Assembly (NCBI RefSeq): GCF_940807255.1
Contig: NZ_CALNWY010000014.1
Span: 42,993 to 106,992, forward strand
DNA length: 64,000 nt
Direction: 5' to 3'
Source of the DNA: Mixta sp. Marseille-Q2659
GTDB taxonomy: Bacteria > Pseudomonadota > Gammaproteobacteria > Enterobacterales > Enterobacteriaceae
The notes beneath the pieces are model-generated. The model was not told the origin of the DNA, made no database searches, and worked only from the letters and a program-made list of their open reading frames with translations. Of the stretch, positions 29,937-39,185 are shown piece by piece; position 1 is the first letter of the stretch; each line of letters starts with the position of its first letter. The position numbers were made by a program, and so were the translations under genes.

Positions 29937-30641
29937 ATGAAAAACAGATTTGCCATCGTCGCCTTGCTGGCTGCCTCCGTTACTGGCGTTGCCCAGGCTG
30001 ATGACGCCGCGATCCAGCAATCACTCCGCAAGCTGGGACTGCAACAGACAGAAATTCAACCTTCTCCGCTGCCGGGCATGAAAACCGTGCTGTCGGAAAG
30101 CGGCGTGCTGTATGTCACCGAAGATGGAAAACATTTTATCCAGGGGCCGCTGTATGACGTGAGCGGCGCGCATCCGGTAAACGTAACCAATCAGCTGCTG
30201 CAGAAAAAAGTCGACGCGTTAAGTAAAGAGATGATCGTTTACAAAGCGCCGAAAGAGCAGCACGTGATTACCGTGTTCACGGATATTACCTGCGGTTACT
30301 GTCGCAAGCTCCATCAGGAAATGGCGGATTACAATGCGCTGGGCATCACCGTGCGCTATCTGGCTTTCCCGCGTGAAGGGATGAACGGGCAGGTGGCGAA
30401 AGAGATGAAGTCTATCTGGTGCGCGGCGGATCGTAATAAAGCGTTTGACGCGGCAATGAAAGGCGACGAAGTCTCTCCTATCGACTGTAAAATCAATCTC
30501 GACCAGCACTATCAGCTGGGCATCCTGTTCGGCATTCAGGGCACGCCGGCCATCCTGCTGGAAAACGGCATGATGATCCCCGGTTACCAGGGGCCGCAGG
30601 AGATGAAACAGCTTCTTGATAAACAAAAAAGCGGTAGCTAA
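29937..30641 (+). CDS. dsbC: periplasmic disulfide isomerase DsbC
   Basis: The 234-residue precursor has a signal peptide ending near VAQA (residue 21), an N-terminal dimerisation domain and a thioredoxin fold with the CGYC active site at residues 119-122. A second cysteine pair later in the chain (CAADRN and DCKIN) forms the structural disulfide known in E. coli DsbC. It rearranges wrong disulfides in the periplasm and is kept reduced by DsbD. It lies 25 bp after xerD and 6 bp before recJ. Confidence 0.96.
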   Translation: MKNRFAIVALLAASVTGVAQADDAAIQQSLRKLGLQQTEIQPSPLPGMKTVLSESGVLYVTEDGKHFIQGPLYDVSGAHPVNVTNQLLQKKVDALSKEMIVYKAPKEQHVITVFTDITCGYCRKLHQEMADYNALGITVRYLAFPREGMNGQVAKEMKSIWCAADRNKAFDAAMKGDEVSPIDCKINLDQHYQLGILFGIQGTPAILLENGMMIPGYQGPQEMKQLLDKQKSGS

Positions 30642-30647
30642 ACATCA

Positions 30648-32378
30648 GTGAATAAACCGACGCAACTCCGCCGCCGTGAGGCGGCAAATAATACGGCGCT
30701 GCCAGCGGATCTGCATCCGTTGCTGCGCCGTTTGTATGCCCAGCGCGGCGTCAGCGACCAGCGCGAGCTGGAGCGCGGCGCGAAATTCCTTCATCCCTGG
30801 GATGGATTAAGCGGGATGGATCGGGCGGTAGCGCTGCTGCATCAGGCGCTGCGCGAGGGTAAACAGATTATGATTGTCGGCGATTTCGATGCCGACGGCG
30901 CCACCAGTACCGCGCTCACCGTACTGGCATTGCGCGGCATGGGCGGCCAGCACGTGCAATATCTGGTGCCTAACCGTTTCGATGATGGTTACGGCCTGAG
31001 CCCGGAAGTGGTGGAGCAGGCGGCGGCGCGCGGTGCGGAGTTGATTCTGACGGTGGATAACGGCATCTCTTCGCACGCGGGTGTGGAGTGCGCGCATCAG
31101 AAAGGGATCCCGGTGCTGGTGACCGATCACCATCTGCCCGGCGAAACGCTGCCGGCGGCAGAAGCCATCGTCAATCCCAACCTTAACGACAGTTCTTTCC
31201 CTTCGAAAGCATTAGCGGGTGTCGGCGTCGCGTTCTATTTGATGCTGGCGCTGCGGGCGCACTTGCGCGAGCAGGGATGGTTCGATAACGGGCTGGCAGT
31301 GCCTAACCTGGCGGAGCTGCTTGATTTGGTCGCATTGGGCACGGTAGCGGACGTGGTGCCGCTGGATGCCAATAACCGGATTTTGGTATGGCAGGGCATG
31401 AGCCGTATTCGGGCGGGCAAATGTCGTCCGGGCATTCGCGCGCTGCTGGAAGTTGCCAATCGCGACGCACGTCAGCTGGCCGCCAGCGATTTGGGTTTTG
31501 CGCTGGGGCCGCGCTTAAATGCCGCAGGGCGTCTGGATGATATGTCAGTTGGCGTGGCGCTGCTGCTCACTGAAGATCTGGCGCAGGCGCGCATGTTAGC
31601 CAGCGAGTTGGATGCGTTAAATCAGACGCGTAAAGAGATCGAGCAGGGGATGCAGGCTGAGGCGCTGACGCTGTGCAATCAGCTGGAGCGCAGCAGTGAA
31701 GCGTTGCCGCTGGGCCTCGCTTTTTATCATCCTGAATGGCATCAGGGCGTGGTGGGCATTCTGGCTTCACGCCTGAAGGAGCGTTTTCATCGTCCGGTTA
31801 TCGCTTTCGCGCCAGCGGGCGACGGCACATTGAAAGGCTCCGGTCGTTCCATTGCCGGTTTGCATCTCCGTGATGCGCTGGAGCGGCTGGATACGTTAAA
31901 CCCAGGCCTGATCCTGAAGTTTGGCGGCCATGCGATGGCCGCTGGATTGTCGCTGGAAGAGGCGAAGTTTGAGCAGTTCAGCGCACGGTTTAGCGAATTG
32001 GTCGGCGAGTGGCTGGATGCCGAAGCGCTGCAGGGCGTTATCTGGTCTGACGGCGAGCTGATGGCGCAGGAGCTGACGTTGCCCACCGCAGAGCTATTGC
32101 GCGATGCCGGCCCGTGGGGGCAGGCTTTTCCTGAGCCGATTTTTGACGGCAAGTTTAAGCTGCTACAGCAGCGTCTGGTGGGCGAGCGGCATCTGAAGGT
32201 AATGATCGAGCCGTTAGGTGGCGGGCCATTACTGGACGGAATCGCTTTTAACGTAGATACGCGGCTCTGGCCGGATACCAGCGTGCGTCACGTTGAGCTG
32301 GCCTATAAGCTGGATGTGAATGAGTTTCGCGGCAATCGCAGCGTGCAGTTATTGATTGAGCATATCTGGCCGTTGTAA
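30648..32378 (+). CDS. recJ: single-stranded-DNA exonuclease RecJ
   Basis: The 576-residue enzyme (E. coli 577) degrades single-stranded DNA 5' to 3' in RecF-pathway recombination and mismatch repair. The DHH phosphoesterase motifs are VGDFDADGATSTALT near residue 80 and VTDHHLPG near 160; the DHHA1 domain contains FGGHAMAAGLSLEE near 425. GTG is the start, only 6 bp after dsbC, indicating coupling. Confidence 0.95.
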   Translation: MNKPTQLRRREAANNTALPADLHPLLRRLYAQRGVSDQRELERGAKFLHPWDGLSGMDRAVALLHQALREGKQIMIVGDFDADGATSTALTVLALRGMGGQHVQYLVPNRFDDGYGLSPEVVEQAAARGAELILTVDNGISSHAGVECAHQKGIPVLVTDHHLPGETLPAAEAIVNPNLNDSSFPSKALAGVGVAFYLMLALRAHLREQGWFDNGLAVPNLAELLDLVALGTVADVVPLDANNRILVWQGMSRIRAGKCRPGIRALLEVANRDARQLAASDLGFALGPRLNAAGRLDDMSVGVALLLTEDLAQARMLASELDALNQTRKEIEQGMQAEALTLCNQLERSSEALPLGLAFYHPEWHQGVVGILASRLKERFHRPVIAFAPAGDGTLKGSGRSIAGLHLRDALERLDTLNPGLILKFGGHAMAAGLSLEEAKFEQFSARFSELVGEWLDAEALQGVIWSDGELMAQELTLPTAELLRDAGPWGQAFPEPIFDGKFKLLQQRLVGERHLKVMIEPLGGGPLLDGIAFNVDTRLWPDTSVRHVELAYKLDVNEFRGNRSVQLLIEHIWPL

Positions 32379-32662
32379 CAGGTTTAGGTGTTTGCGCCGT
32401 AGGGCAGGCTTTAAAAGCGCTGCTGGTCGGCCAAAGGGATAAGTTGCCGTTCATAGGTTTACGGCTGCGCATAGTGAGGTATTCACTGCTGCGTTGCCGA
32501 TTAATGTTTTAACATCTACGCTGCCGATCTCCGTCGCCTTTCAGCAACAAGCAACGCCTGGCCAGCCGCGCCGACATTCGCCCGCAAAAACTACAATCTC
32601 GCCGCCTTTTCAGTTAAACTGCCGCGTTACATCCAAGACACTTCCTCTATAAGATTAAAGCC
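32379..32662. other. recJ-prfB intergenic region
   Basis: About 284 bp separate genes that are nearly adjacent in E. coli. I see no open frame, RNA or strong terminator. It may hold an independent promoter for prfB-lysS. Confidence 0.4.
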
Positions 32663-33761
32663 ATGTTTGAAATTAATCCGGTGAAAAACCGTATTCAGGA
32701 CCTCACTGAACGCAGCGACGTTCTTAGGGGGTATCTTTGACTACGATGCCAAGAAAGAACGCCTCGAAGAAGTAAACGCCGAACTGGAACAGCCAGACGT
32801 CTGGAACGAACCTGAACGCGCACAGGCGCTGGGTAAAGAACGTTCCGCGCTGGAAGCCATTGTCGATACGCTTGACCAAATGACTCAGGGTCTCGAAGAT
32901 GTTTCCGGTCTGCTGGAGCTGGCCGTTGAAGCTGACGATGAAGAAACCTTCAACGAAGCCGTTGCCGAGCTGGATACGCTGGAGAAAAAACTGGGCGAGC
33001 TGGAATTCCGCCGCATGTTCTCTGGCGAATATGATAGCGCCGACTGCTATATCGATCTCCAGGCGGGATCGGGTGGCACCGAAGCGCAAGACTGGGCCAG
33101 CATGCTGCTGCGCATGTACCTGCGCTGGGCGGAAGATAAAGGTTTCAAAACCGAAGTTATCGAAGTCTCCGACGGCGAAGTGGCGGGCATTAAATCCGCA
33201 ACCATCCGCATCTCCGGTGACTACGCATTCGGCTGGCTGCGTACTGAAACCGGCGTTCATCGCCTGGTGCGCAAAAGTCCGTTCGACTCTGGCGGCCGTC
33301 GTCATACCTCCTTCAGCTCCGCTTTCGTCTACCCGGAAGTGGATGACGACATCGACATCGAAATCAATCCGGCGGATCTGCGTATCGACGTTTACCGCGC
33401 ATCCGGCGCGGGCGGACAGCACGTTAACCGTACGGAATCTGCGGTGCGTATTACCCATATTCCGACCGGTACCGTTACCCAGTGTCAGAACGACCGTTCC
33501 CAGCATAAAAACAAAGACCAGGCCATGAAGCAGATGAAAGCCAAGCTTTATGAACTGGAAATGCAGAAGAAAAACGCTGAGAAACAGGCGCTGGAAGATA
33601 ACAAATCTGATATTGGCTGGGGCAGCCAGATTCGCTCCTACGTGCTGGATGATTCACGCATCAAAGATCTGCGCACCGGCGTAGAAACGCGTAACACCCA
33701 GGCGGTGCTGGACGGCGATCTGGATCGTTTCATCGAAGCAAGTTTGAAAGCAGGGCTATAA
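32663..33761 (+). CDS. prfB: peptide chain release factor 2 (programmed +1 frameshift)
   Basis: The gene is read in two frames: codons 1-25 from ATG at 32663 to the in-frame TGA at 32738-32740, then the +1 frame starting GAC at 32739 and ending at 33761, 365 residues in all as in E. coli. RF2 recognises UGA and UAA; low RF2 lets the ribosome shift, an autoregulatory loop. The internal Shine-Dalgarno-like AGGGGG, the TAT spacer and the CTT-TGA-C slip site are identical to E. coli. The SPF codon-recognition motif (RKSPFDSGG) and the catalytic GGQ (GAGGQHVNR) are present. lysS follows by 9 bp. Confidence 0.97.
32726..32741 (+). promoter_or_regulatory. RF2 +1 frameshift signal
   Basis: AGGGGG, TAT, CTT TGA C: the internal Shine-Dalgarno element three bases before the slippery leucine codon and the UGA stop. 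This is the classical RF2 autoregulatory site. Confidence 0.97.
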
Positions 33762-33770
33762 GGAACCGAC

Positions 33771-35291
33771 ATGTCTGAACAACAACCGCAGGGCGCTGAT
33801 GCCGCGCTTGAACTTAATAACGAACTGAAAGCGCGTCGTGAAAAGCTCAGCGCGCTGCGTGAACAGGGCGTGGCGTTTCCGAACGATTTCCGCCGCGACA
33901 GCGTTTCTGACCAGCTGCACGCCCAGTACGATGACAAAGAAAACGAAGAACTGGAAGCGCTGAACATTGAAGTCAGCGTGGCGGGCCGCATGATGACGCG
34001 CCGCATCATGGGCAAGGCGTCGTTTGTAACGCTGCAGGACGTGGGCGGACGTATTCAGCTTTACGTAGCGCGCGATGACCTCGCGGAAGGCATCTACAAC
34101 GAACAGTTTAAAAAGTGGGACCTGGGCGACATCCTTGGCGCGCGCGGCAAACTGTTCAAAACCAAAACCGGCGAGCTATCGATCCACTGCACCGAACTGC
34201 GCCTGCTGACTAAAGCGCTGCGTCCGCTGCCGGACAAATTCCACGGCCTCGCCGATCAGGAAACCCGCTATCGCCAGCGCTATCTCGATCTGATCGCTAA
34301 CGAAGAGTCACGTAAAACCTTCCGTATTCGCTCGCAGATTATGGCTGGCATCCGCCAGTTCATGGTCGGCCGCGATTTCATGGAAGTGGAAACCCCGATG
34401 ATGCAGGTGATCCCTGGCGGCGCCTCTGCCCGTCCGTTTATCACCCATCACAATGCGCTCGACATCGATATGTACCTGCGTATTGCGCCGGAACTCTATC
34501 TGAAACGTCTGGTGGTTGGCGGCTTCGATCGCGTCTTTGAGATCAACCGTAACTTCCGTAATGAAGGCATTTCGCCGCGTCATAACCCTGAGTTCACCAT
34601 GATGGAACTCTATATGGCCTACGCGGATTACAAAGATCTGATCGAGCTGACCGAAAGCCTGTTCCGTACCCTGGCACAGAATGTGCTGGGCACTACCGAA
34701 GTGCCTTACGGTGAGCAGACGTTTGATTTCGGCAAGCCGTTCGCCAAAATGACGATGAAAGAAGCGATTCAGAAATATCGCCCGGAAACCAATCTGGCCG
34801 ATCTGGATGACTTCGAAAAAGCGGCAGAGATTGCGCGTTCGCTGGGCATCAAGGTTGAGAAAAGCTGGGGCCTGGGCCGCGTCGTAACGGAAATCTTTGA
34901 AGAGACGGCGGAAAGCCATCTGATCCAGCCGACCTTCATCACCGAATATCCGGCAGAAGTCTCTCCGCTGGCGCGCCGTAACGACACCAACCCGGAAATC
35001 ACCGATCGCTTCGAATTCTTTATCGGCGGTCGTGAAATCGGCAACGGCTTCTCCGAGCTGAACGACGCCGAAGATCAGGCTGACCGTTTCCGCCAGCAGG
35101 TGGAAGCGAAGGATGCCGGCGATGACGAAGCGATGTTCTTCGATGAAGATTACGTTACCGCCCTGGAACACGGCCTGCCGCCGACTGCCGGTCTCGGCAT
35201 CGGTATCGACCGTATGGTGATGCTGTTTACCAACAGCCACACCATTCGCGACGTAATCCTGTTCCCGGCCCTGCGCCCGACAGGTAAATAA
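33771..35291 (+). CDS. lysS: lysyl-tRNA synthetase (class II)
   Basis: The 506-residue enzyme charges tRNA-Lys. An OB-fold anticodon-binding domain (about 65-150) precedes the class II catalytic core with motif 2 [20 protein letters not shown] near residue 262 and motif 3 [13 protein letters not shown] near 476. Length and start ([20 protein letters not shown]) agree with E. coli LysS. It is cotranscribed with prfB and followed by a strong terminator. Confidence 0.97.
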   Translation: MSEQQPQGADAALELNNELKARREKLSALREQGVAFPNDFRRDSVSDQLHAQYDDKENEELEALNIEVSVAGRMMTRRIMGKASFVTLQDVGGRIQLYVARDDLAEGIYNEQFKKWDLGDILGARGKLFKTKTGELSIHCTELRLLTKALRPLPDKFHGLADQETRYRQRYLDLIANEESRKTFRIRSQIMAGIRQFMVGRDFMEVETPMMQVIPGGASARPFITHHNALDIDMYLRIAPELYLKRLVVGGFDRVFEINRNFRNEGISPRHNPEFTMMELYMAYADYKDLIELTESLFRTLAQNVLGTTEVPYGEQTFDFGKPFAKMTMKEAIQKYRPETNLADLDDFEKAAEIARSLGIKVEKSWGLGRVVTEIFEETAESHLIQPTFITEYPAEVSPLARRNDTNPEITDRFEFFIGGREIGNGFSELNDAEDQADRFRQQVEAKDAGDDEAMFFDEDYVTALEHGLPPTAGLGIGIDRMVMLFTNSHTIRDVILFPALRPTGK

Positions 35292-35308
35292 TCCAGATCG
35301 CTTATGCG

Positions 35309-35335
35309 AAAAGGGACGCTTCGGCGTCCCTTTTT
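35309..35335 (+). terminator. lysS terminator
   Basis: AAAAGGGACGC, TTCG tetraloop, GCGTCCCTTTTT: a canonical intrinsic terminator 17 bp after lysS. Confidence 0.9.
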
Positions 35336-35414
35336 ACGTTACGCCTGCGCGTCGCCTTGAGATATTTTTCTTCCTTTGCCAGGCTGAAGCGATACCTCGT
35401 CTGGAGTTAACACT

Positions 35415-35918
35415 ATGCAGCCATTATCGCGCCCGGAGTTTATTTCTCACTGGCAGGCGTTGGAAGAACCTGATGTAGCACACTATCGTGGCGACAGTGA
35501 ACATATGGGCATCGGCGCGCCGCTGGGCCGCGCACTGGGACTTACGCGTATCGGCATTCATCATGAGCGTCTGCTGCCGGGCCGCCGTCTCTCTTATCCT
35601 CACGCCGAAAGCGCCGAAGAAGAGTTTGTATATGTGCTGGAAGGCTCGCCTCATGTCTGGATCAATGGCGATTTACATGCGTTGATGCCGGGCGATGCGG
35701 TAGCCTTTCCGGCAGGAACCGGTATCTGCCACACCTTTATTAACAACAGCAACGAGGAAGTCAGGCTGCTGGTGGTGGGGGAGGCCAATAAACCGGAGAA
35801 TCGGATCCATTATCCGCTTAATCCCATTTATGAAACGACGCGCGAAGATCGCTGGATCGATCCGCCGATGCAGCCGCTTGGCCCGCATGATGGCTTGCCC
35901 GACGCGCAGCGTAAATAG
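35415..35918 (+). CDS. cupin-domain protein of unknown function
   Basis: The 167-residue protein has a single cupin fold. The first cupin motif spans about residues 58-80 (YPHAESAEEEFVYVLEGSP), with His and the Glu pair that bind metal, and the second about 92-112 (PGDAVAFPAGTGICHTFIN), with the last metal His. The C terminus (NPIYETTREDRWIDPPMQPLGPHDG) is proline-rich. Such stand-alone cupins may be isomerases, dioxygenases or sensors, and nothing here decides between them. It has its own Shine-Dalgarno (CTGGAG) and is convergent with a trypsin-like lipoprotein. E. coli K-12 does not have it after lysS. Confidence 0.8.
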   Translation: MQPLSRPEFISHWQALEEPDVAHYRGDSEHMGIGAPLGRALGLTRIGIHHERLLPGRRLSYPHAESAEEEFVYVLEGSPHVWINGDLHALMPGDAVAFPAGTGICHTFINNSNEEVRLLVVGEANKPENRIHYPLNPIYETTREDRWIDPPMQPLGPHDGLPDAQRK

Positions 35919-35957
35919 CCCGCCTTTGCTGAAGCCGCCGTCTAACCTTGCGTAATC

Positions 35958-36584
35958 TCAGGATTTTGTCTCTGCCGCCAACCAGTCGGCAAAGCGGGCA
36001 TAGGGAATATAAAGCGCGACATCTTTGTACAGTGTTTTTCCGCTGCCCTTCGCATTGATCTCATCGCTGTAGCCGACAATCACGCCGGCCAGCGTATCGT
36101 CGGAGGCGTTATACACCGCGCCGCCGGACATGCCTTGCACCACGCCGGCATCCGTCGCCACCACCACGCAGTCAGGTTTATTCCAGCGGTTTTGCAGGCT
36201 GGTATTAACCAGATTCTTTCCTGCAGAAGCAACCGGCATCGCGGTATAAAAGCTGTAGCCGTAAAGATTAACCCGATCGCCCATAAAACCGTTGCGAAAA
36301 CGCGGCGGCAGATTTTGCCCACTGTTCTTGTGATAAACGATGGCTAAATCGCACTCCGGGTGCCAGGCCTTCACCTTATATAAAGAGAATTTCGCCACGT
36401 GCGCGGCGGTCAGGCTATATTCCGCAGTAAGAGGAATGGTGGTGCCGAGCGTACCTAAACCCAGCACCGTAGGAATGCCGGTGACGGTCATATCAACGCG
36501 CTTCTGCGCTTCCTGGCTGTATTCATAATGGCCGACTGAACAGCCGGTCAAACATAACACCAGCAGGGCGAACATCTGTCGCAT
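35958..36584 (-). CDS. trypsin-like serine protease lipoprotein
   Basis: The 208-residue product has a lipoprotein signal with lipobox LTGC (Cys15), then a chymotrypsin-like fold. The catalytic triad can be placed at His62 (LTAAHVAK), Asp79 (ECDLAIVYH) and Ser153 (GVVQGMSGGAVYN). The residue after the lipid-anchored Cys is Ser, which favours the outer membrane by the +2 rule. No PDZ domain is present, unlike DegP/DegS. Its substrate is unknown. It lies in an accessory patch between lysS and the lysR/lysA pair. Confidence 0.8.
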   Translation of the reverse strand: MRQMFALLVLCLTGCSVGHYEYSQEAQKRVDMTVTGIPTVLGLGTLGTTIPLTAEYSLTAAHVAKFSLYKVKAWHPECDLAIVYHKNSGQNLPPRFRNGFMGDRVNLYGYSFYTAMPVASAGKNLVNTSLQNRWNKPDCVVVATDAGVVQGMSGGAVYNASDDTLAGVIVGYSDEINAKGSGKTLYKDVALYIPYARFADWLAAETKS

Positions 36585-36605
36585 GGCGACTCCCCGATAA
36601 AATAA

Positions 36606-36821
36606 TTAAGCGTTGCTCATCACCTGGTTAATCCCTGAACGGAATATCGGCAACGGCAATCCTTTCTTTAACGCCTGAGCCAACAGATAAAAATCGGTTT
36701 TTACGTGACAAGGCCAGCGCGGGAAAGGCGTATACGGGCCGAGCTTACCAAATTTTCTCGCTAAATTAATAAGCTGTAATAAAGGAACTCTCCTAAAAGC
36801 AATCCGTCGCCCAAAACAGGA
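36606..36821 (-). pseudogene. protein-like open frame without a start (gene remnant)
   Basis: A 71-codon frame on the minus strand, bounded by stops, reads as plausible protein (for example ARKFGKLGPYTPFPRWPCHV followed by FYLLAQALKKGLPLPIF) but has no ATG, GTG or TTG in a useful place. An AGGAGAG lies upstream without a start codon after it. It may be the 3' end of a lost gene. No family is recognised. The 406-bp gap 36585-36990 holds only this and the palindrome at 36821-36843. Confidence 0.35.
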
Positions 36822-36843
36822 TTATTGCGCGCTGCGCAATAAT
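36821..36843. promoter_or_regulatory. perfect 10-bp inverted repeat upstream of the MFS gene
   Basis: ATTATTGCGC and GCGCAATAAT are perfect inverted repeats with a GCT centre, 148 bp before the MFS start. It could be an operator or the hairpin of an old terminator; no clear T run follows on either strand. Confidence 0.4.
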
Positions 36844-36990
36844 CTCTTTGTGCGGCGCGGGTGTTTGCTGACAAAACCCTGTGTTTTAATAGCGCCCCTG
36901 ACGCAACAAATAGATTACAACGCGTCATCTGGTCCGCTGTAACGCAGCGGCATACCTGGAGTCTGCAATCATCGTTTTTGGGAGAGTGTT

Positions 36991-38154
36991 ATGCCTGTTT
37001 CACTGCTGGCGCTGGCGCTAAGCGCGTTCGCCATCGGCACCACCGAGTTTGTCATTATGGGATTATTGCCGGAGGTGGCGGGCGACCTGCGCGTCTCTAT
37101 CCCTTCTGCCGGTTGGCTGATCAGCGGCTATGCGCTGGGCGTAGCCATTGGCGCGCCGGTGATGGCGCTGCTGACCGCGCGCCTGCCGCGCAAGCGTACG
37201 TTAATTTTGCTGATGTCGATTTTTATCATCGGTAACCTGCTGTGCGCGCTGGCCTACAGCTATAACCTGCTGATGCTGGCGCGTATCGTGACCGCGCTCT
37301 GTCACGGCGCATTCTTCGGTATCGGTTCAGTGGTAGCCGCCAGCCTGGTGGCGCCTAACCGTCAGGCGTCGGCGGTGGCGTTGATGTTTACCGGCCTGAC
37401 GCTGGCTAACGTGCTGGGCGTGCCGCTCGGCACCTGGTTTGGTCAGCTGTTTGGCTGGCGCGCCACCTTCTGGGGCGTGGCGGTTATCGGCGTTCTGGCG
37501 TTTATCGCGCTGATTGTCAGTCTGCCGACCAATAAAGATGAGAAGCCGGTGCATCTCGCCAGCGAAATTAGCGCGCTGGCAAACGGCAAACTCTGGCTGT
37601 CGCTGCTGATGACGGTCTGCTTCGCGGCGGCGATGTTTGCGCTGTTCAGCTATATCGCGCCGCTGCTGTTGCAGGTCACCGGCATCAGCAATCGTGGCGT
37701 CAGTTGGACGTTGTTCCTGATTGGCGCGGGCCTGACGGTTGGCAACATTATCGGCGGCAAGCTGGCGGACTGGAAAGTCTCCTTCAGCCTGATCCTGAGC
37801 TTTGCGCTGATTGCGCTCTTCTCGCTGGCCTTTAGCTGGACCAGCCACGCTCTCTGGCTGGCGGAAATCACCCTGTTCCTGTGGGCGATGGCGACCTTCG
37901 CCACCGTGCCGGGCCTGCAAATTAACGTGGTACGCCACGGTAAAGAGGCGCCGAACCTGGTTTCCACGCTGAACATCTCCGCCTTTAACGTTGGCAACGC
38001 GCTGGGCGCCTGGGTCGGCGGCGCGGTCATTGAACGAGGCTACGGCCTGACGGCGGTGCCGGTGGCGGCGGCAGTACTGGCGGCCATCGGCCTGCTGGTT
38101 TGCCTGATTACCTTCCGTCGCGCAGGCGGCCAGACGCAGCCGGTACGCGCTTAA
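36991..38154 (+). CDS. MFS efflux transporter, AraJ/YdhP-like
   Basis: The 387-residue inner-membrane protein has about twelve hydrophobic segments. The N terminus (LALSAFAIGTTEFVIMGLLP) and the helix-2/3 region (AGWLISGYALGVAIGAPVMAL, then TARLPRKRT) are typical of the DHA1 drug/sugar exporters related to E. coli YdhP and AraJ. GGGAGAG precedes the ATG. The substrate cannot be predicted. It is convergent with lysR by a 4-bp overlap of the stops, at a place where E. coli has no such gene. Confidence 0.85.
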   Translation: MPVSLLALALSAFAIGTTEFVIMGLLPEVAGDLRVSIPSAGWLISGYALGVAIGAPVMALLTARLPRKRTLILLMSIFIIGNLLCALAYSYNLLMLARIVTALCHGAFFGIGSVVAASLVAPNRQASAVALMFTGLTLANVLGVPLGTWFGQLFGWRATFWGVAVIGVLAFIALIVSLPTNKDEKPVHLASEISALANGKLWLSLLMTVCFAAAMFALFSYIAPLLLQVTGISNRGVSWTLFLIGAGLTVGNIIGGKLADWKVSFSLILSFALIALFSLAFSWTSHALWLAEITLFLWAMATFATVPGLQINVVRHGKEAPNLVSTLNISAFNVGNALGAWVGGAVIERGYGLTAVPVAAAVLAAIGLLVCLITFRRAGGQTQPVRA

Positions 38155-39071
38155 CCCAGCGCCGCCTCGAGGCGAGTCCGAAACTGTGCGGCTTCCCGCT
38201 GCAAATGCTCACTGAACGCGCTGACCAGTGCGGAAGCCGGGCGATGCAGCGGGCGAATCAGGCTCACGGTGAAGGGCACCTCAACGCTAAAGCGCCGGAC
38301 AGCCACGCCGCTGGCGGCATAATCCAACGCCGTCAGCGGATTCACCACGGAAATCCCCACGCCAGCGCGCACCATCGCACAGACCGACGCCGCGCTGTGC
38401 GTCTCCATCACCATTCGACGCTGCACATGATGTTCATGAAACAGCGCGTCCAGCAGCTGGCGATAGCTGTCGCTGCGCGACAGGCTGATATAGCTTTCTC
38501 CCGCAAAATCCTGCGGCGTCAGCTGCTTGCGTGACGCCAACGGATGATCGGCGGGCAGCACGCACACTTCATTCAACGTCAACAGTTCAATGCGTTCCGT
38601 TCCGGCGGGCGTGGCGTGGGTTTCGGTCAGGCCAAGATCGTAGCGCTGAGCGGAGAGCCACTCCTCCAGCAGCGGCGACTCCTGCGGAATAATATTCAGG
38701 CTAAGGTCGGGATAGCGCTGGAGAAAAGGCTGGCAGAGCGGCGGCAGCAGTGACTGGGAAAAAACCGGCAGGCAGGCGACGGAAAGTTCGCCCTGGCGAA
38801 ACTGCCGTAATCCCTCCGCCGTGCTGATAATGCGGTCGAGGCCATACCAGGAGCGCTGCACTTCCTCAAACAGGCGTAGCCCCTGTACGGTCGGATGCAG
38901 GCGTCCGCGCACGCGCTCGAACAGGCTGAGTCCGGTCAGCTTCTCAAAACGCGCCAGCTCACGGCTGACGGTCGGCTGCGAGGTGTGCAGCAGTTCGGCG
39001 GCGGCGGTCAGATTGCCGCTGGTCATCACCGCGTGAAAAATTTCAATATGCCGATGGGTGATGTTCGCCAT
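38151..39071 (-). CDS. lysR: LysR transcriptional activator of lysA
   Basis: The start at 39071 (MANITHRHIEIFHAVMTSG) matches E. coli LysR; the frame stays open to 39101 but those ten residues are not conserved. The 306-residue protein has the HTH at residues 1-65 (LTAAAELLHTSQPTVSRELA) and a co-inducer domain containing SAASVCAMVRAGVGISVVNP. LysR activates lysA when diaminopimelate is abundant and represses its own gene. It is divergent from lysA with a 114-bp shared promoter region. Confidence 0.96.
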   Translation of the reverse strand: MANITHRHIEIFHAVMTSGNLTAAAELLHTSQPTVSRELARFEKLTGLSLFERVRGRLHPTVQGLRLFEEVQRSWYGLDRIISTAEGLRQFRQGELSVACLPVFSQSLLPPLCQPFLQRYPDLSLNIIPQESPLLEEWLSAQRYDLGLTETHATPAGTERIELLTLNEVCVLPADHPLASRKQLTPQDFAGESYISLSRSDSYRQLLDALFHEHHVQRRMVMETHSAASVCAMVRAGVGISVVNPLTALDYAASGVAVRRFSVEVPFTVSLIRPLHRPASALVSAFSEHLQREAAQFRTRLEAALG

Positions 39072-39185
39072 AAGCTTCTCCGTTACGCAAAGCCATATCA
39101 TATTTGCATAGACTCCGCAGAAATAGATATTTTTCAGACAAAAAAAGCTGTGGCGTAATAGGGAAAATTTTGAGGAGAATTTACC

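Noticed and set aside
34308..35240. 310-codon open frame on the minus strand
   Set aside because: Antisense shadow of lysS; no family features.
39072..39185. Lysine riboswitch before lysA
   Set aside because: The divergent gap is only 114 bp and lacks the aptamer; LysR control is expected.
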